A stretch of 64,000 bases of DNA, taken from contig NZ_CP042437.1 in assembly GCF_007971525.1 (NCBI RefSeq), positions 1,674,001 to 1,738,000 on the forward strand. Reading direction: 5' to 3'. Under the pieces are notes generated by a model. That model did not search any database. It saw only the letters and a list, made by a program, of their open reading frames with translations, and was not told the DNA's origin. Origin of the DNA: Mucilaginibacter ginsenosidivorax (GTDB taxonomy: Bacteria; Bacteroidota; Bacteroidia; Sphingobacteriales; Sphingobacteriaceae). The position numbers were made by a program, and so were the translations under genes. The first letter of the stretch is position 1, and each line of letters opens with the position of its first letter. Shown piece after piece: positions 56,547-64,000 of the stretch.

Positions 56547-57437
56547 GAACGCCGTAAATTTTTAACCACAACAGCCCTTACCGCGGGCGCAATTGCTTTA
56601 TTTGGAAAAAGAAGCCTGGCCGCTTTGCTGCAGGACCCTGCCTTTCAGTTTAAAACCCTGCGTGGTAATGTAGGCATGTTTGCCGAAAAGGGCGGCACCA
56701 TTGCCTGGCTGGTAAATAAAGAAGGTATCGTAGTGGTTGATGCTGAGTTCCCCGAACAGGCTACTCATGTTATTGCCGAACTGAAAAAGAAATCAGACAA
56801 ACCCTTCCAATGGCTCATTAACACCCACCACCACGGCGATCATACCAGCGGTAACATCTCTTTTAAAGGCATTGCAGCCAATGTAGCAGCGCATGCCAAT
56901 TCGCTTACCAATCAAAAAGCCGCCGCGGCTAAACAAAATAACGACGACAAACAGCTTTACCCCAATATTACCTACACCGATAAATGGAAAACAAAAGTAG
57001 GCGACGAGCACATTACCGCGCATTACTTTGGCGCAGGGCACACCAATGGCGATAGTTTTATCCATTTTGAAAATGCTAACGTAGTACACACCGGCGATTT
57101 GGTTTTTAACCGCCGTTTCCCCTTTGTTGATCGTAGCGCCGGTGCATCGTGCAAAAGCTGGATAACCACGCTGGAGGCAGCCACCAAACAGTTTGATAAA
57201 AACACCATATTCGTTTTTGGCCACGCACTTGATCCGCTGAAGGTAACCGGCAATATAGATGATGTAAAAGCCATGCAACATTTTATGGAAAGCCTGGTAA
57301 CCTATGTGGGTAGCAGTATTAAAGCGGGCAAATCAAAAGACGAGATCATGGCCGCCAAAACTATCCCCGGCGCACCCGAGTGGCAAGGCGACGGCATTGA
57401 ACGGGGATTAACAGCCGCTTATGAAGAGTTAAGCTAA
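56544..57437 (+). CDS. Tat-exported MBL-fold metallo-hydrolase
   Basis: 297 residues. Twin-arginine signal MERRKFLTTTALTAGAIALF. Zinc site THHHGDHTSGN with His95, His97, Asp99 and His100; AGHTNGDSFIHFENANVVHT near 165-184 (next His and bridging Asp) and FGHALDPLKV near 232-241. A quinoprotein-relay/SoxH-like subgroup is likely. Substrate unknown. The start codon is inside an inverted repeat arm. Confidence 0.9.
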   Translation: MERRKFLTTTALTAGAIALFGKRSLAALLQDPAFQFKTLRGNVGMFAEKGGTIAWLVNKEGIVVVDAEFPEQATHVIAELKKKSDKPFQWLINTHHHGDHTSGNISFKGIAANVAAHANSLTNQKAAAAKQNNDDKQLYPNITYTDKWKTKVGDEHITAHYFGAGHTNGDSFIHFENANVVHTGDLVFNRRFPFVDRSAGASCKSWITTLEAATKQFDKNTIFVFGHALDPLKVTGNIDDVKAMQHFMESLVTYVGSSIKAGKSKDEIMAAKTIPGAPEWQGDGIERGLTAAYEELS

Positions 57438-57481
57438 GCCCCCCGGCTCCCTAAAGGTGGGGTGAAAGATACCGAAAGCAC

Positions 57482-57691
57482 TTAACGTACCCACCAGTTG
57501 TTGACCAGGTTTAGCTCTTCTTTGGCCCTGGATACGGCGGTATACCACCAGTTACACAACTCGGGGTAAGGCATGGCGTACATGCTTTTTTCAAGGAAAA
57601 GGTACACCTTTGCCCATTCCCCACCCTGGGCTTTGTGGCAGGTAACCGCGTAGCCATAGCTGGCTTTAAGGCAGTTAATGTACTCATTGGG
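57482..57691 (-). pseudogene. C-terminal remnant of a RecD/Dda-type helicase
   Basis: 69 codons in one frame from an upstream in-frame stop at 57692-57694. The peptide reads NEYINCLKASYGYAVTCHKA, QGGEWAKVYLFLEKSMY and NWWYTAVSRAKEELNLVNNW. TCHKAQGGEW and WYTAVSRAKE are motifs V and VI of the UvrD_C_2 domain of superfamily 1B helicases. The N-terminal ATPase motifs are absent in the window, so this is a truncated relic, cut off in AT-rich DNA. Confidence 0.75.
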
Positions 57692-58316
57692 TTAACATAA
57701 CTTAACACATTTCAGATAAAATATTTATAAATATTTGATAATCAATATTTTATATTTTATCATGGTTAACACTAAAACGGTTGCGTAATTTAGGCACATC
57801 CAAATACATGTGCCTGTTGTTGACTAATAAAAGGCCTTTCGGTAGCCGGATCATGTAACCAGGATCAGCCAATAAAACAAGGAGTTTGATGCTTATATCT
57901 TCCCTGCGCCATAAGCCCATGCCATTAGCTATTTAGATGCGTTTGCTTTGTCTAACCCGCTTTCGTGCGGGGGGCTGTTCTTTGCTTGTAATCATTACAA
58001 ATATACCCATCCTTTTTATATTCTCAGATGCCTCTTAAACCCACAATAAATAGCTAAAAAAAAGCTATTTATTGCTGATTTTTCAACAAAAAAGTTGTAT
58101 TTATTGCAATAAATGATACAAAAATTCACACAAAAAACAGAAGTAAAATTCCATGTAAATTTTCTTGAAAACGCAGCCTGCAAAACCAGTAATCTCCGGC
58201 TTTAAAATTGCAATATGTGGCTGAAATTCCCGAAGGCTAAAACCATTCGAAGGGCCGGAGGTATACTCCAGTCAGCGCAGGCTATAAAAAGCGCGGTAAT
58301 ACCCTGATCAAAAGTC
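57692..58316. other. AT-rich gene-free stretch with small hairpins
   Basis: No credible ORF. Inverted repeat AATAAATAGCT-n6-AGCTATTTATT at 58048-58076, a CCCGC-n6-GCGGG hairpin near 57958-57973, and a TTGTATTTATTGCAATAAAT palindrome near 58094-58115. Likely scar of an excised or decayed insertion next to the helicase remnant. Confidence 0.45.
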
Positions 58317-58601
58317 TTAATTCCTGACGCTAATCTCCTGACTCTCCTCCCCCGTCACTTTTTGCAAGCTTAATATAAATTCTATTTGCCGCTCCAGGTG
58401 GCCGGTTAATGTTTCCCATTCGCTAAATCGATCCCTCCCCAATAAAACCTGTTTAGTATCCGTATTGAAGTACCCAGCACTTTGCGGCAGCTGCGCCGAG
58501 CCGGCAACCTGTATGCTAATCACCTGTTTACTCAGCTTATCGAAAAAGGAAATGGTTTGGCGTGGGGGCATGTTTTTAAAGGTATAATCAAAGGTAAGCA
58601 C
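58317..58601 (-). CDS. Small protein of unknown function
   Basis: 94 residues with no signal peptide. Starts MLTFDYTFKNMPPRQTISFF and contains FNTDTKQVLLGRDRFSEWET near 45-64, which is repeated in a decayed form at 60504-60595. I do not recognise it. Read as real because a homologous fragment exists nearby; codon use is otherwise unremarkable. Confidence 0.5.
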   Translation of the reverse strand: MLTFDYTFKNMPPRQTISFFDKLSKQVISIQVAGSAQLPQSAGYFNTDTKQVLLGRDRFSEWETLTGHLERQIEFILSLQKVTGEESQEISVRN

Positions 58602-58719
58602 TTTAAGTAAATTTTAGGGATAGACGTCGGAATACCTGTAAACATGGCGCTAAACCAAATAATGCGTGCAGGCAAGTTAAACACAACGGCATTCCCGATG
58701 GTAAAATCGCGCTCAAAAA

Positions 58720-59196
58720 TCACGGCATAACAGATGGTTGCTGGGCCAACATAAACGCTATCCTGCCTGCATTGCCAATGGTATCCCTGTCGGCAGTTAA
58801 AGCCGCGCCCACAAACCGTTGATAGCTTACTACATTTTTGTTATCGCCCGGCAGTATCTTTACTGTTTCTAACGAGCTTATGGCTCCCGGAATTTTGGCG
58901 CCAAACCAGTGTTCGTCCTCCTTTTGCTTCCAGGTAATGAGGGTGAGCTCTTCCCCGGCAGTGGGCCTGGTTCTGCCTTGCAGGCTTTGCAGGGCGGCCG
59001 CGTTACCATACAGGGTGGCCATGGTATGCTGCCTGTTATTGATAAACGACGCGATCACTTTAAGGCCTTTATCAGATATGGTGTGTGCTGCCGGCAACGA
59101 TGCATCCGCATTGAGCAAACGCTCAGCTGGGGTTGGCGACTGGCATCCTGCAAAAAGCAAACCCAGGGCCACTATTAAAATGCTTAATTTTTTCAT
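58720..59196 (-). CDS. Small lipoprotein downstream of the P460 gene
   Basis: 158 residues. Lipoprotein signal MKKLSILIVALGLLFAGCQS. The rest (INNRQHTMATLYGNAAALQS, TRPTAGEELTLITWKQKEDE, HWFGAKIPGAISSLETVKIL) resembles the partner proteins often encoded next to haem-binding/cytochrome P460 genes in this phylum. Gene starts 4 nt after the P460 stop, so cotranslation is likely. Function unknown. Confidence 0.8.
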   Translation of the reverse strand: MKKLSILIVALGLLFAGCQSPTPAERLLNADASLPAAHTISDKGLKVIASFINNRQHTMATLYGNAAALQSLQGRTRPTAGEELTLITWKQKEDEHWFGAKIPGAISSLETVKILPGDNKNVVSYQRFVGAALTADRDTIGNAGRIAFMLAQQPSVMP

Positions 59197-59200
59197 CTGT

Positions 59201-60148
59201 TTAATTTTTAACCGGCAGGGTAAATACCAAATCGTTATTACTCATGGGCTTGTGGCAGCTTACGCACTCATTGGCAAAAAGCGCAGTTTTACCATAGGGC
59301 ACCAATTTAAGGGTTTTAAAACGGGCAAAGCCCCAGCCTTTGGTGGTTGCGTACTTCTGGTCGTCCTTAATCATATATTCAACTTGTTTAAAGGCTCCGG
59401 TGCGCACGTTGCCGTCTTTATCCTGTAATTTATCCCAGGCCACTTTGGCAAATATGGTACCGTTTGGCCATGGGTTAACCTGGTGGTTTTTAACGGCTTT
59501 AATGGCTACATCGTTACCAAAAATCACGCGCATGGTGCCGTTGTCAAACCTATCCGATGTGGTAACCACCTGCCAGTTTTTATAATCGGGAATATAGCTG
59601 ATACCATTTAATGCTTCAGGCAAATTGTGGCCGGCTGCCGCTATTGGGGCAAGCTGTTTTACCTGCTTAAATAGCGCGTTGGTTTGGGCGGTATCGGCCG
59701 GCTTATCATGCACCATAGCGGCAAGATAGTTTTTCAATACAGCTATATCATCCCCGGAAACTTTTGCGTCGGGGTGCACAAAGGCGTAGCTTTTAATTGG
59801 CATGGCCCCTGCAATAATTTGATTAACCGCCTCCCAAAGTTTGGCCTTTTGGTCGGCCGGGGCCAGGCTGCCCCAGTCGGAAAAGTTGAGCACCTTGCGG
59901 CCATCCTTTACGTGCGCGGCAACCTGCCAGTAAACCGGTTGTATCTTATCGTACCAGCGCAGGTTGGTTTGGTTGGAGTGGCAATCGTAACAAGCCCTTA
60001 CCAATATATTCTTCACATCGGCCGGAGCCTCAAAATCCTTTTTTACCGGCGGGTTGGGTAGCGCCGGCCTTATTGATTGCATTACCAAAAAGATAATGAG
60101 CAATACCCCCAGTGGCACCAGCAGCTTTTTAAATCCTTTGTTTTTCAT
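59201..60148 (-). CDS. Haem-binding domain plus cytochrome P460 fusion
   Basis: 315 residues, membrane or signal anchor at residues 8-25 (LLVPLGVLLIIFLVMQSI). Haem_bd domain in 28-150 with CYDCH (first CxxCH) near 53-57 and CYDCHSNQTNLRWYDKIQPV. Cytochrome P460 domain in 180-315 (IFGNDVAIKAVKNHQVNPWP; GTIFAKVAWDKLQDKDGN) with the second CVSCH near 297-301. Periplasmic c-type redox protein; electron partners are not in the window. Confidence 0.9.
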   Translation of the reverse strand: MKNKGFKKLLVPLGVLLIIFLVMQSIRPALPNPPVKKDFEAPADVKNILVRACYDCHSNQTNLRWYDKIQPVYWQVAAHVKDGRKVLNFSDWGSLAPADQKAKLWEAVNQIIAGAMPIKSYAFVHPDAKVSGDDIAVLKNYLAAMVHDKPADTAQTNALFKQVKQLAPIAAAGHNLPEALNGISYIPDYKNWQVVTTSDRFDNGTMRVIFGNDVAIKAVKNHQVNPWPNGTIFAKVAWDKLQDKDGNVRTGAFKQVEYMIKDDQKYATTKGWGFARFKTLKLVPYGKTALFANECVSCHKPMSNNDLVFTLPVKN

Positions 60149-60452
60149 AGCGTTGTAGCTTTAACAAATATAAAGTAAGTTACAAGTTTTCAACGGCAAA
60201 CCGATGGTAGCGGCGTAAAGGGGGGGGGGGTAAACCCGGCAATGGCCGGGGCAAGGGTTTACGGCGATATCTTTTCTTACCCAGGGCGGGAACATTTTTT
60301 CCAAAAAAGGCAACATTTTCCATCGTGTGGAAAATGGGCATGGTTAAAAATGCCGTTTCGAGCATCTACAGGCAGTTTTTACCTGTTGGCACCGGGTTTG
60401 AATACCTGTTTATATTCTTTTCATAGTAAGAATGTTTTCATAGGTTTAGGTT

Positions 60453-60489
60453 AAGCCGCAAATACCGCGAGGGTGTTTGCGGCTTTTTT
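60453..60489 (+). terminator. Orphan intrinsic terminator
   Basis: AGCCGCAAATACCGCGAGGG then TGTTTGCGGCT and seven T. Strong stem AGCCGCAAA/TTTGCGGCT. No plus-strand gene precedes it, so it may end a small RNA or a decayed gene. Confidence 0.75.
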
Positions 60490-60503
60490 TCTTCCATGCC
60501 TTG

Positions 60504-60595
60504 GCATTATTTATTGCTTTCCATTTGCTAAACCGATCCTGGCCGATAATACATGATCGGCACCGGTATTAAAAGATATTTGAACAGCGATGCGT
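60504..60595 (-). pseudogene. Decayed fragment of the 58317-58601 gene
   Basis: Minus-strand reading gives ISFNTGADHVLSAR, then after a frame change QDRFSKWKA. This parallels FNTDTKQVLLGRDRFSEWE of the intact gene. Frameshifted and lacking both ends. Confidence 0.55.
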
Positions 60596-60637
60596 AGGTT
60601 CATCAGCTCAAAACTCAACCTCCTGCAACAAAAAGTA

Positions 60638-61147
60638 TTAACTTTTAATTCCTGGCTCTTGGTTCTTTTCCAAAAAAGATATCCTGTCAAAGCTGATCCC
60701 GCCTCTTACTTCCAGTTCGAGTTTTTGTTCGCGGATGAGAATTGGCGGCTGCCTTACATATTGTTTAAAGCCCGCCGATTTGAAAGTCATTTCCCCGTTT
60801 ATCATCACCATATCCCAATCATATTCGAATTCCCTGCCCAGGTATTCGGCGGCTATGGTTGCCTGGGGGTTTTCCCTTTGGATAAAATCTATGATAGGTT
60901 GCTGGCCTTCTAATTCAATTTCAACCTGCCGTACGTTTTCGAATACTAAGGTGCAGGGAGTAATCCAAAACTTATAATACTTGCTTCCTTTTTTGGGTTG
61001 CACCCATTCAAATATATAGTCGATATCCAGGGATAATTCGTAGTCGTCGTTGAAACAGAAGGAATGGATAGGGCAGTCGTGCCAGTTCATGTTGTCGAAG
61101 TCGGCATCTGTGAACAGGTATTTTTCTAATGGATAGGCGACTGGCAT
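60638..61147 (-). CDS. Cytosolic protein of unknown function
   Basis: 169 residues, no signal peptide. DADFDNMNWHDCPIHSFCFN then DDYELSLDIDYIFEWVQPKK in the first 52 residues, an acidic beta-rich layout with Trp and Cys, then EYLGREFEYDWDMVMINGEM near 100-119. Single gene. I cannot name a family; the NMNWHD-CxIH start may be a useful query. Confidence 0.75.
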   Translation of the reverse strand: MPVAYPLEKYLFTDADFDNMNWHDCPIHSFCFNDDYELSLDIDYIFEWVQPKKGSKYYKFWITPCTLVFENVRQVEIELEGQQPIIDFIQRENPQATIAAEYLGREFEYDWDMVMINGEMTFKSAGFKQYVRQPPILIREQKLELEVRGGISFDRISFLEKNQEPGIKS

Positions 61148-61275
61148 AGTTGAATAAGGTGGCGTGTAAAATAATGATTGATGTTGCCAAGATAAGCAAT
61201 AAGTTGGTTATCAACTTAAAGAGCTGCCTTTGAATGAGTTCGAAGTATTATGGGCCAGCGTTATATAAAAGAATC

Positions 61276-61776
61276 ATAGCTTCGGCCGGTATGTTAGCCA
61301 CGTTTTTTTACATTATTTAGTTGTAACCGACAACATCGGCCCGCTCAGTTGCCGCGGGAGGGCTGTTAGTTTTTCGCTGTTGTTTATTTTTGTTGGAGCT
61401 CAAGAGGGCTTCGCCGTTTGAAGCCGCAAAGTAACCAAACGGCTGTCAGCAGAAAGGCTTCTTTGCCGCACGGGCCATTGCCCTGCAAAACGGCCAAAAC
61501 CTGGGCTGGAATTATTTTGCCCCTAAGCTCCTGCCCCCGCACCGCAAAAACTTCCTATGCCCTGCAACCGCACAGGCCACCACTGTTTTGGCCGTTTTCG
61601 CCCGAAGCTGCTCTGCTGACGGGAAGGGAACACGAAAGCTTTCGACATCGTCCCGAAGGATTATAAAATCTTTCGCTATGCATTCTGTTGATTCTTTAAT
61701 TCTGTGAACGGCGCAGCCCTCTTGAACACCTTTGAAAAATCATTTACATGTGAAAAATTCTGATTCAGACAGCAGC
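61276..61776. repeat. Long dispersed repeat, copy 1
   Basis: About 430-500 nt, nearly identical to 63450-63899. Begins ATAGCTTCGGCCGGTATGTT; contains GGCTTCGCCGTTTGAAGCC and the block AAGTAACCAAACGGCTGTCA. Within it CAAGAGGGCTTCGCCG at 61401-61416 and CGGCGCAGCCCTCTTG at 61709-61724 are inverted with one mismatch, giving a roughly 324-nt element with terminal inverted repeats. An ORF inside is broken by indels between copies, so it is non-coding. Confidence 0.85.
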
Positions 61777-61796
61777 ATTTTTTTTTACTTCCCTTA

Positions 61797-63281
61797 TTAT
61801 TTACCACCCAGTTCGGCAATGCGGTTTGCCGCGTTTTTATTTTCGGGGTTTAAAGTCAACGATTGGCGATAGCTTAACAAGGCCTCTTTTTTGTTGCCGG
61901 TAAGTTCCTGTATTTCGCCTAAACTGTCGTAAGCGTTGGCACTTTTGGGAAACAGCGTTGTATTCAGTTTAAAAACATACAGGGCTTCGGCAGCTTTCTT
62001 CTGGCCCAGTAACTGGTAGCCCCAGGCATTCAGTTCCTGCTCATTTAACGTGAATAATGGGTCGGCCTGTTTCAATCCCGCAGTAACCTTATTTGCGTTG
62101 GCAAAACCTTGTTTTAAAAGGGCGGTTCTTAGTTTTTTTACATTTTCGGGCAGCCCAAAGCCATTTGCTTCGTGCATATCAGGTATATAATATCCGGCTA
62201 TTTCATCAATAAACCTATCCGGATTGCCTCCCATTAAATTGGTGAGCACCACGATGGACAGGTCATCCTTTAAATAAACAAATAAAGCCGAACGGCCGCC
62301 ACCCACCGGCCCAACTGCCGGATGCTCCTTCCGGGTTACCGTTGGCCATCCAAGGGCATAACCGTTTGTAAGTTTGTTAAAACCGCCAATCTTCCCATTG
62401 TTCAATATCGCCGGGGTCCACATAATGGCTATACTATTTTGCTGTTTCAGCAGTCGGCCCGTTTTTAAAGCGATGATCCAGTTAGCCATATCCGTGGCTG
62501 TAGATTGTATGCCGGCAGCAGTACGGAAAAATACCGGGAACTGCATATAGCCTATCCCCGGCACCTTGTTCCGCACAAAATCGTTGCCCACCTGCCTGGT
62601 CATGGTATAAGCGCCTGCATAATTAGGAATCACATCATACGAGTCGCCAAAGCGGGTCAGGTTCATGCCGGCTACTTTGAATTGTCTTTCTTCGATGAAT
62701 TTTGTGAAATGCATGCCGCTTAGTTTGGTAATAATCTGGCCCAGCAGCACATACCCGGTTTGATTATACTGAAATTTTTCGCCCACACTGAATTCCATTG
62801 GCAGCGCTTTTACTTTTTGCATCGCTTCGCTTTCGTCGTTATGGCCCAACACCTGTTCTTCCGCGTCGAGCATATCCGGCAGGCCCGAAATATGGGTTAA
62901 CACTTGTTGCAGCATAATGCCCTGCCATTTTGGGGGCAGGCTATCCAGGTAGCGCGACAATGGCGCGTTAATATCCAGTTTCCCTTCTTCGGCCAGCTGC
63001 ATTACCGCAACACCCGTAAAGGCTTTGGTTATCGAATTGACCGAAAAAATGGTTTTATCGGTGGCCGGTATGTTATTTTCCAGGTTGGCAATACCATAGG
63101 TTTTGTTTTTAACAATTTTTCCATCGCGTACTACAGCCACCTGCAAAGCAGGTATGTGCAAGCGCTGCATTTTACTTTGCAAAAACAGATCGATACTATC
63201 GGGCGCGGAAACGTCCTGTGCTGATGCCAAAAGGGTGACGAATAAGGAACAGAAAACAAAAACAGCAGTTTTAAAATTCAT
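61797..63281 (-). CDS. Class C beta-lactamase-like serine hydrolase with TPR tail
   Basis: 494 residues, signal peptide MNFKTAVFVFCSLFVTLLAS then AQ. Beta-lactamase/PBPX domain to about residue 365: Ser83-Ile-Thr-Lys86 (SVNSITKAF), second motif Tyr172-Asn-Gln (YNQTGYVLLG, a YxN variant common in this phylum), and VGPVGGGRSAL in the place of the third KTG/HxG motif. The last 75 residues are TPR-like (EALYVFKLNTTLFPKSANAY, DSLGEIQELTGNKKEALLSY). Peptidase, esterase or DD-peptidase more likely than antibiotic hydrolysis. Bracketed by two copies of a long repeat. Confidence 0.9.
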   Translation of the reverse strand: MNFKTAVFVFCSLFVTLLASAQDVSAPDSIDLFLQSKMQRLHIPALQVAVVRDGKIVKNKTYGIANLENNIPATDKTIFSVNSITKAFTGVAVMQLAEEGKLDINAPLSRYLDSLPPKWQGIMLQQVLTHISGLPDMLDAEEQVLGHNDESEAMQKVKALPMEFSVGEKFQYNQTGYVLLGQIITKLSGMHFTKFIEERQFKVAGMNLTRFGDSYDVIPNYAGAYTMTRQVGNDFVRNKVPGIGYMQFPVFFRTAAGIQSTATDMANWIIALKTGRLLKQQNSIAIMWTPAILNNGKIGGFNKLTNGYALGWPTVTRKEHPAVGPVGGGRSALFVYLKDDLSIVVLTNLMGGNPDRFIDEIAGYYIPDMHEANGFGLPENVKKLRTALLKQGFANANKVTAGLKQADPLFTLNEQELNAWGYQLLGQKKAAEALYVFKLNTTLFPKSANAYDSLGEIQELTGNKKEALLSYRQSLTLNPENKNAANRIAELGGK

Positions 63282-63449
63282 GTGATATGTAGATGGTTAA
63301 CGTAGATTTAGAGCTAAACATAGCGCTTTTGTTACCCAAGAACCGCTGCAAATAAAATTGTTTATGCATAAAGCCTGTAGATGGCTGATGCAAAGCCAAA
63401 TAATTTTCAGCTATTCCGGGCTGTTAAAACCCTTAGCGGAGTAGACACT

Positions 63450-63899
63450 ATAGCTTCGGCTGGTATGTTAGCCGCGTTTTTTTAACATTATTTAGTTGTA
63501 ACCGACAACATCGGCCCGCTCAGTTGCCGCGGGAGGGCTGTTAGTTTTTCGCTGTTGTTTATTTTTGTTGGGGCTCAAGAGGGCTTCGCCGTTTGAAGCC
63601 GCAAAGTAACCAAACGGCTGTCAGCAGAAAGGCTTCTTTGCCGCACGGGCCTTTGCCCTGCAAAACGGCCAAAACCTGGGCTGGAATTATTTTGCCCCGA
63701 AGCTCACGCCCTCCCCTGCCGCAAAAACTTCCTATGCCCTGCAACCGCACAGGCCACCATTGTTTTGGCCGTTTTCGCCCGAAGCTGCTCTGCTGACCGG
63801 AAGGGAACACGAGAGCTTCCGACATCCTCGCGGAGGGTTATAAAATCTTTCGCTATGCATGCTGTTGATTCTTTAATTCTGTGAATTCTGATTCAGACA
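63450..63899. repeat. Long dispersed repeat, copy 2
   Basis: Matches copy 1 from ATAGCTTCGG to CTGTGAATTCTGATTCAGAC. It lacks the 50-nt segment with the right inverted end, between GTGAA direct repeats, consistent with a slipped deletion. It lies upstream of the serine hydrolase gene in the same orientation as copy 1. Confidence 0.85.
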
Positions 63900-63903
63900 A
63901 TTA

Positions 63904-64000
63904 ACCCCGCCGCAAAAACTTCCTATGCCCTTCAACCGCACAGGCCACCATCGTTTTGGCCGTTTTCGCCCGAAGCTGCCCTGCTGACACTTCACGGAAA
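63904..64000. repeat. Long dispersed repeat, partial copy 3
   Basis: CCGCAAAAACTTCCTATGCC and the following 65 nt match the interior of copies 1 and 2 (61548-61619 and 63718-63795). It is cut by the window end, so its full length is unknown. Confidence 0.8.

Larger units (their letters stand above)
60149..60637. other. Intergenic region with G11 tract, relic and orphan terminator
   Basis: Eleven G at 60220-60230, followed by GTAAACCC-n17-GGGTTTAC hairpin at about 60230-60262. GCAACATTTTCCATCGTGTG with GAAAATG forms a second hairpin near 60309-60336. An intrinsic terminator is at 60453-60489. A decayed copy of the 58317 gene lies at 60504-60595. No credible plus-strand ORF. Confidence 0.5.

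Noticed and set aside
56793..57281. 162-residue ORF antisense to the MBL-fold gene
   Set aside because: Shadow frame of a gene with intact zinc motifs.
58109..58204. 30-residue ORF MIQKFTQKTEVKFHVNFLEN
   Set aside because: Too short and in AT-rich scar DNA; no start signal.
60242..60454. 70-residue plus-strand ORF before the orphan terminator
   Set aside because: Spans two hairpins and has no recognisable features; kept only as possible RNA region.
61418..61666. Small protein in the long repeat
   Set aside because: The same frame in the second copy (63593-63796) diverges after about 36 residues because of indels, so the conservation is at DNA level.
1..64000. tRNA, rRNA, tmRNA or RNase P RNA genes
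   Set aside because: No cloverleaf, CCA end or rRNA sequence was recognised by eye; a tRNAscan or Infernal run would settle it.

Overview
The window looks like chromosomal DNA of a Bacteroidota bacterium, most likely family Sphingobacteriaceae (Mucilaginibacter/Pedobacter type). The reasons are the three-subunit type B succinate dehydrogenase with a single cytochrome b subunit, the ribosomal gene order with secY-map-infA-rpmJ, promoters of the form TTTG-N19/20-TAnnTTTG, few Shine-Dalgarno sites, many small lipoproteins, FtsX/MacB permeases, PspC/LiaF-like proteins and a TonB C-terminal domain protein. The genus is inference; no rRNA gene is present.

Layout. 0-2.6 kb: alpha-E protein and circularly permuted ATP-grasp protein, a known pair. 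2.8-4.5 kb: a frameshifted lipoprotein gene, a MITE-like repeat and an unknown secreted protein. 4.6-8.9 kb: sdhC-sdhA-sdhB, interrupted by a four-helix-bundle (23S IVP-type) gene. 9.0-13.6 kb: pdeM, a small lipoprotein, dnaK with an unusual upstream palindrome and sigma-54-like motif, and a frameshifted GNAT acetyltransferase. 13.7-29.1 kb: the S10-spc-alpha ribosomal supercluster on the minus strand, rplC to rplQ, including secY, map, infA and rpoA, but without rpsJ at its head. 29.5-45.6 kb: accessory metabolism and envelope genes (C45/Ntn hydrolase lipoprotein, TonB-domain protein, M1 aminopeptidase, GT39-type glycosyltransferase, NPP-type phosphodiesterase, metallophosphoesterase, Gfo/Idh/MocA oxidoreductase, unknown lipoprotein, RlmI-like methyltransferase, MlaF-MlaE, SDR). 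46-57.4 kb: PspC and LiaF-like pair, higBA toxin-antitoxin, Nudix, fungal-type prephenate dehydrogenase, FtsX permease, Tat-exported metallo-beta-lactamase-fold hydrolase. 57.4-64 kb: a decayed, repeat-rich stretch with a helicase C-terminal remnant, a haem-binding/cytochrome P460 fusion, a class C beta-lactamase-like hydrolase and 2.3 copies of a long dispersed repeat.

The most striking thing not explained by genes is a recurrent intergenic architecture. At about a dozen junctions, including inside the sdh and ribosomal operons, a short 5-8 nt word is reiterated to form an arm just after one gene, and its reverse complement is reiterated before the next gene. The words differ from locus to locus (GAGATTTGAGAT, GATTGAGTTGA, TTCGGAATTTCGG, ACGTTATACG, TCATTGG and others) but the layout and strand polarity are the same. 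One copy at 56329-56546 includes the start codon of the following gene in its arm. I know no named family for this.

Limits: all family names come from reading the translated sequences by eye. No alignment, folding or database search was run.
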